From: Verrucomicrobia subdivision 3 bacterium UBA693
GTDB taxonomy: Bacteria; Verrucomicrobiota; Verrucomicrobiia; Limisphaerales; UBA8199
Assembly: GCA_002298785.1 (NCBI GenBank)
Contig: DBMR01000069.1
Span: forward strand, 124,001-188,000
Reading direction: 5' to 3'
Length of the DNA: 64,000 bases
In this document: piece after piece, positions 61,625 through 64,000 of the stretch
Numbering within the stretch: position 1 is the stretch's first letter
Layout of the letters: each line of letters starts with the position of its first letter
The notes under the pieces: model-generated
Told to the model about the DNA's origin: nothing
The model's input: only the letters and a program-made list of their open reading frames with translations
The model's database searches: none
Made by a program: the position numbers and the translations under genes

Positions 61625-62385
61625 TCCATCTTAAATCCGCCATCCACGTGCAGGATCTCGCCCGTGATGTAGCCCGCATAGCGTGAGGCCAGAAACCAGA
61701 CCGCATGCGCGATATCCGCAGGTTGGCCGATCCGGCGTAACAGGATGCGCGACAGGACTGCTTCGGGCGCTCGCTCGCGGACTTCGCGGGACATTTCGGT
61801 TTCGATTACCCCGGGCGCCACCGCGTTCACGGTAATGCCGCGCGGGGCCAGTTCAACTGCCAGCGAGCGCGTGAAGGCGTTCAGCGCGCCTTTACTGGCC
61901 GCGTAATTTGTCTGACCGCGGCCGCCTTTTTCTCCGGCCACGGAACTGATATTCACAATCCTGCCGGCACGAGCCGCGATCATGTGTGGCGCCACCGCGC
62001 GGGTGATGTTGAACGCGCCGGTCACGTTGGTTTCCAGCACCAGGCGCACATCTTCCTCTTCCAGAATCGTCAGGGGATTATCCCGGATCACGCCGGCGTT
62101 GTTGACGAGCAGGTCCACTTTTCCCTCGCGCTCGACCAGCTTCTCCACCAGTTCGGAGCAGCCCCCGGCGTTGCGGACATCGAGGGGTTCGGCGGTGATC
62201 TTGAACTGTTTGTTCGCCTCCACGACCTCCATGGCCGCCGCGGCGTTTTCGAGATAGGTAAACGTCACGCTCATTCCGGCCGCAGCCAATACCTCCACGA
62301 TGGCGCGCCCGATTCCCCGGCTGCCGCCGGTCACGAGGGCCACTCCGCCGCTCAACCCGGCGTCAGTTAGGTTTGCGCTGCTCAT
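61621..62385 (-). CDS. fabG: 3-oxoacyl-ACP reductase
   Basis: NADPH-dependent ketoreductase of the SDR family, 254 residues from ATG 62385. Motifs: TGGSRGIGRAIVEV cofactor loop, NNAG, catalytic Ser in ISSVAGEKGG, and Tyr-x3-Lys in NYAASKGALNAFTRSL. The ATG at 62385 overlaps the upstream gene's stop by four bases (ATGA), which is preferred over ATG 62397. It acts between condensing and dehydrating steps in this operon. Confidence 0.92.
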   Translation of the reverse strand: MSSANLTDAGLSGGVALVTGGSRGIGRAIVEVLAAAGMSVTFTYLENAAAAMEVVEANKQFKITAEPLDVRNAGGCSELVEKLVEREGKVDLLVNNAGVIRDNPLTILEEEDVRLVLETNVTGAFNITRAVAPHMIAARAGRIVNISSVAGEKGGRGQTNYAASKGALNAFTRSLAVELAPRGITVNAVAPGVIETEMSREVRERAPEAVLSRILLRRIGQPADIAHAVWFLASRYAGYITGEILHVDGGFKME

Positions 62386-63137
62386 CCTGAAATACAATAG
62401 CCGGCATCAACTACCAGCGTGTGGCCGGTAATCTTATCGGCTTCGGGTTGGCAGAGCAAGTAAACTGCGTCCGCCACGTCTTCGGGGGTCAGCGTGGGTC
62501 CAGCCGGTGCTCGGCGGGAGAATTCCTCGAGTAATTGCTCGCGGTTCGGGAAATGTTTTAAGGCGTCGGTGTCCACGACTCCAGCGCTGACCACATTCAC
62601 GCGGATGCCCCGAGGTCCCAATTCCTGGGCCAGGCTTCGCACCAGGCTCTCCATAGCGGCCTTGGAAGCCCCAATAAATGCATATTGGGGAATTGCCCGG
62701 GTGGCGCCGAGACTGGAAATGGCTAAAATGCGACCGCCATTCGGCATTCGCGGCACCGCATTTTGGGCTAACAAGTTGAGCGCGAGCGCGTTGGTTTCCA
62801 TGCAGCGACGCCAATGTTTAACCGTCAGCTCGAGCGCGGGCTTTAGCACTCCCGTTGCCGCATTGCTGATCACGAAGTCGAGGTGTGCAAACTCCGGATT
62901 CAGCCCGGCGAACACTTCCCCGACGATTGCGGTGTCGCTCACGTCCGCCTGGAGGGCTTGAGCCTTCCGCCCCAGGCTTCGGATCTCCTGGCACACGGCC
63001 TCGGCTTCATCGTGGCTGTTGTGGTACACAATCGCGACGTTGCAGCCGGCGCGTGCCAGTTTGAGGGCCACGGCGCGGCCGATGCCTCGTGAACCGCCGG
63101 TCACCAAAGCCGTCTTTCCTGAAAGTGATTCGCTCAT
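62382..63137 (-). CDS. fabL: FabL-type enoyl-ACP reductase
   Basis: SDR-family reductase, 251 residues. Besides TGGSRGIGRAVALKLARA it has ISNAATGVLKPALELTVKHW and DTDALKHFPNREQLLEEFSR, which match Bacillus FabL from memory. The active site is spaced Tyr-x6-Lys (YAFIGASK), typical of enoyl reductases rather than the Tyr-x3-Lys of FabG. It would make the fatty-acid set complete, giving saturated chains. It leads the tightly overlapped block from which fabG, ACP, dehydratase, KAS1, KAS2 and the AcpS fusion follow. Confidence 0.85.
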   Translation of the reverse strand: MSESLSGKTALVTGGSRGIGRAVALKLARAGCNVAIVYHNSHDEAEAVCQEIRSLGRKAQALQADVSDTAIVGEVFAGLNPEFAHLDFVISNAATGVLKPALELTVKHWRRCMETNALALNLLAQNAVPRMPNGGRILAISSLGATRAIPQYAFIGASKAAMESLVRSLAQELGPRGIRVNVVSAGVVDTDALKHFPNREQLLEEFSRRAPAGPTLTPEDVADAVYLLCQPEADKITGHTLVVDAGYCISG

Positions 63138-63190
63138 TTTGGTAATGTCCTACAGATAAAGCCCAGTCGCCCTTGAAACCGTCGCGAGGG

Positions 63191-63208
63191 CCGTCCCCCG
63201 CGGGACGG
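63191..63208. repeat. Hairpin between methyltransferase and fabL
   Basis: A perfect 7-bp stem (63191-63197 with 63202-63208) and CCGC loop in the 92-bp spacer after the methyltransferase gene. No T-run. It may slow or partly end transcription, or be a local mRNA structure. Confidence 0.35.
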
Positions 63209-63229
63209 GGTTCCGGATACTAATGCTGA

Positions 63230-63862
63230 TCATAATCCGGACCGCAGGACCAGTTTAGGAAAGAAACGTCCGGTGCGCGAGCAGTAATTGTCGTAGTCCG
63301 CCCCGTGCACGGTGCGCAGATAAGCCTCTTCGTCCGTGGCCTTGATGTGAATGCAGAGGCCGTGAAACACCAGCACCAGCCAGGAGACGATGGTGGGCAG
63401 GAGCAGAGCGGTTCCGGCGAGCATGAGAATTTGGAACAGGTAAATGGGATGCCGCACCACGCGGTACGGGCCGGCGGTCACCAGCCGATTTTTCTCCGCC
63501 CGATCAACCCCCATCCGCCAGGCGTTACCCATGATGACGTAGCACCAGAGCGTTCCGGCATAGCCGGCGGCTGTCAACGCGATCCCGGCGCCCATCCAGA
63601 CCGTGCCGGAGAGCGATGGCATGATGCGCAGCCAGGCTGTCGACGCCCGGGTGCCAGCCAGGAACGGCAGAGCCAGCCAGGTCATTACCACCAGGAACCA
63701 GCCGAGCCACAGTACCTTTTCCTTGGTGCCCCGGGGTTTGACGTTGGGGGCGCGTCCGATCCGGTGGCGAATGCGCCGGGTCTGGATGTAAACGCCAGCC
63801 CAATAGATCAGGGCCGCGCCGCCGACCACCACGCGATTAACAATCAGCTCTTCGTTAGGCAT
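63230..63862 (-). CDS. Isoprenylcysteine carboxyl methyltransferase-family membrane protein
   Basis: Integral membrane methyltransferase-type protein, 210 residues with about five hydrophobic segments. The C-terminal VTAGPYRVVRHPIYLFQIL motif and AYLRTVHGADYDNYCSRTGR match the ICMT/PEMT fold, which binds SAM at the membrane face. The substrate is unknown; lipid or fatty-acyl methylation is a possibility given the following fatty-acid genes. It overlaps the preceding partial gene by eight bases. Confidence 0.82.
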   Translation of the reverse strand: MPNEELIVNRVVVGGAALIYWAGVYIQTRRIRHRIGRAPNVKPRGTKEKVLWLGWFLVVMTWLALPFLAGTRASTAWLRIMPSLSGTVWMGAGIALTAAGYAGTLWCYVIMGNAWRMGVDRAEKNRLVTAGPYRVVRHPIYLFQILMLAGTALLLPTIVSWLVLVFHGLCIHIKATDEEAYLRTVHGADYDNYCSRTGRFFPKLVLRSGL

Positions 63863-64000
63863 AGGGATATTTCGCCCGGAGCAGGTTTTGGAGTTCCAGC
63901 ACCCAGTGCTTTTTCAGGTCGTGCCAGACCTCCGCCGCCCACAGGATATGCGCATCGTCCGATTCGAATTTGACGTCGAGGCGCGGTTCGGAGACGGCTT
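63855..64000 (-). CDS. C-terminal fragment of an unknown protein
   Basis: Truncated by the right edge; only about 47 C-terminal residues are visible, including DDAHILWAAEVWHDLKKHWV and the end LLRAKYPYA. It has a Trp-rich, charged helical character. I do not recognise a family from this tail. It overlaps the methyltransferase start by eight bases and is probably the next upstream member of the same operon. Confidence 0.7.
   Translation of the reverse strand, partial: AVSEPRLDVKFESDDAHILWAAEVWHDLKKHWVLELQNLLRAKYPYA

Noticed and set aside
1..64000. tRNA, rRNA, CRISPR and insertion sequences
   Set aside because: No cloverleaf with GGTTCGAATC-type T-arm outside coding sequence, no regularly spaced repeats, and no transposase or inverted-repeat ends found by reading.

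Overview
The window looks like a chromosomal segment of a Gram-negative member of the PVC group, most likely Verrucomicrobiota (Pedosphaera/Limisphaera-like). This is inferred from the mix of an outer-membrane lipid transporter (MlaFED), MEP-pathway isoprenoid genes with a Dxs of unusual motif spelling, many secreted glycan-active and beta-helix proteins, and moderately high GC with very long antisense shadow frames. No rRNA, tRNA, CRISPR array, transposase or phage gene was seen. The assignment is not proven from sequence alone.

Layout. 1-5.8 kb: the end of a response regulator, a small unknown gene, mlaE-mlaF-mlaD, a membrane PIN/TRAM protein, a DUF2007 protein and a GlcD-type FAD oxidase. 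5.9-16.6 kb: a small unknown gene and a secreted prolyl oligopeptidase, then core genes purA, uppS, cdsA, dxr, xseB, dxs and icd, closed by a clear terminator. 16.7-20.2 kb: a secreted GH16 glycosidase (minus) divergent from an HtrA/Deg-like protease. 20.3-28.3 kb: an energy block with an ADP-forming acyl-CoA synthetase/GNAT fusion, pyruvate:ferredoxin oxidoreductase and a DHOD-like flavoprotein. 28.4-42.4 kb: a radical SAM gene, a Crp-family regulator and a 12-kb electron-transport locus. 42.5-56.4 kb: MFS transporter, GH106-like rhamnosidase plus sugar isomerase, a GDYxxLxY/DUF2157 pair, an FmdB zinc ribbon, a PQQ-type propeller, a beta-helix protein and an unknown HExxE protein. 56.5-64 kb (minus): a dedicated type II fatty-acid synthase operon.

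The electron-transport locus holds two copies of a [tetraheme cytochrome - Tat FeS protein - NrfD membrane protein] module, three paralogous small monoheme cytochromes c, a NapC/NirT-family heptaheme protein and an 11-heme cytochrome fused to a cytochrome b domain. By architecture these match the inner-membrane quinol-oxidising gates known from Geobacter (CbcSTU, ImcH, CbcL). The NrfD protein of the second module carries a complete cyclic-nucleotide-binding-like domain inserted between its membrane halves. This is the most unusual protein of the window and suggests ligand gating of a quinone/cytochrome enzyme.

The fatty-acid operon runs from a methyltransferase through a FabL-like enoyl reductase, FabG, a long acyl carrier protein, a double-hotdog dehydratase with split catalytic residues, two ketosynthases (one divergent), and a fusion of holo-ACP synthase with an LpxL-type acyltransferase. 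All steps of chain elongation, carrier activation and chain transfer are therefore in one tightly overlapping operon separate from housekeeping FAS. Its product cannot be read from the sequence. It is the second candidate for an undescribed system.
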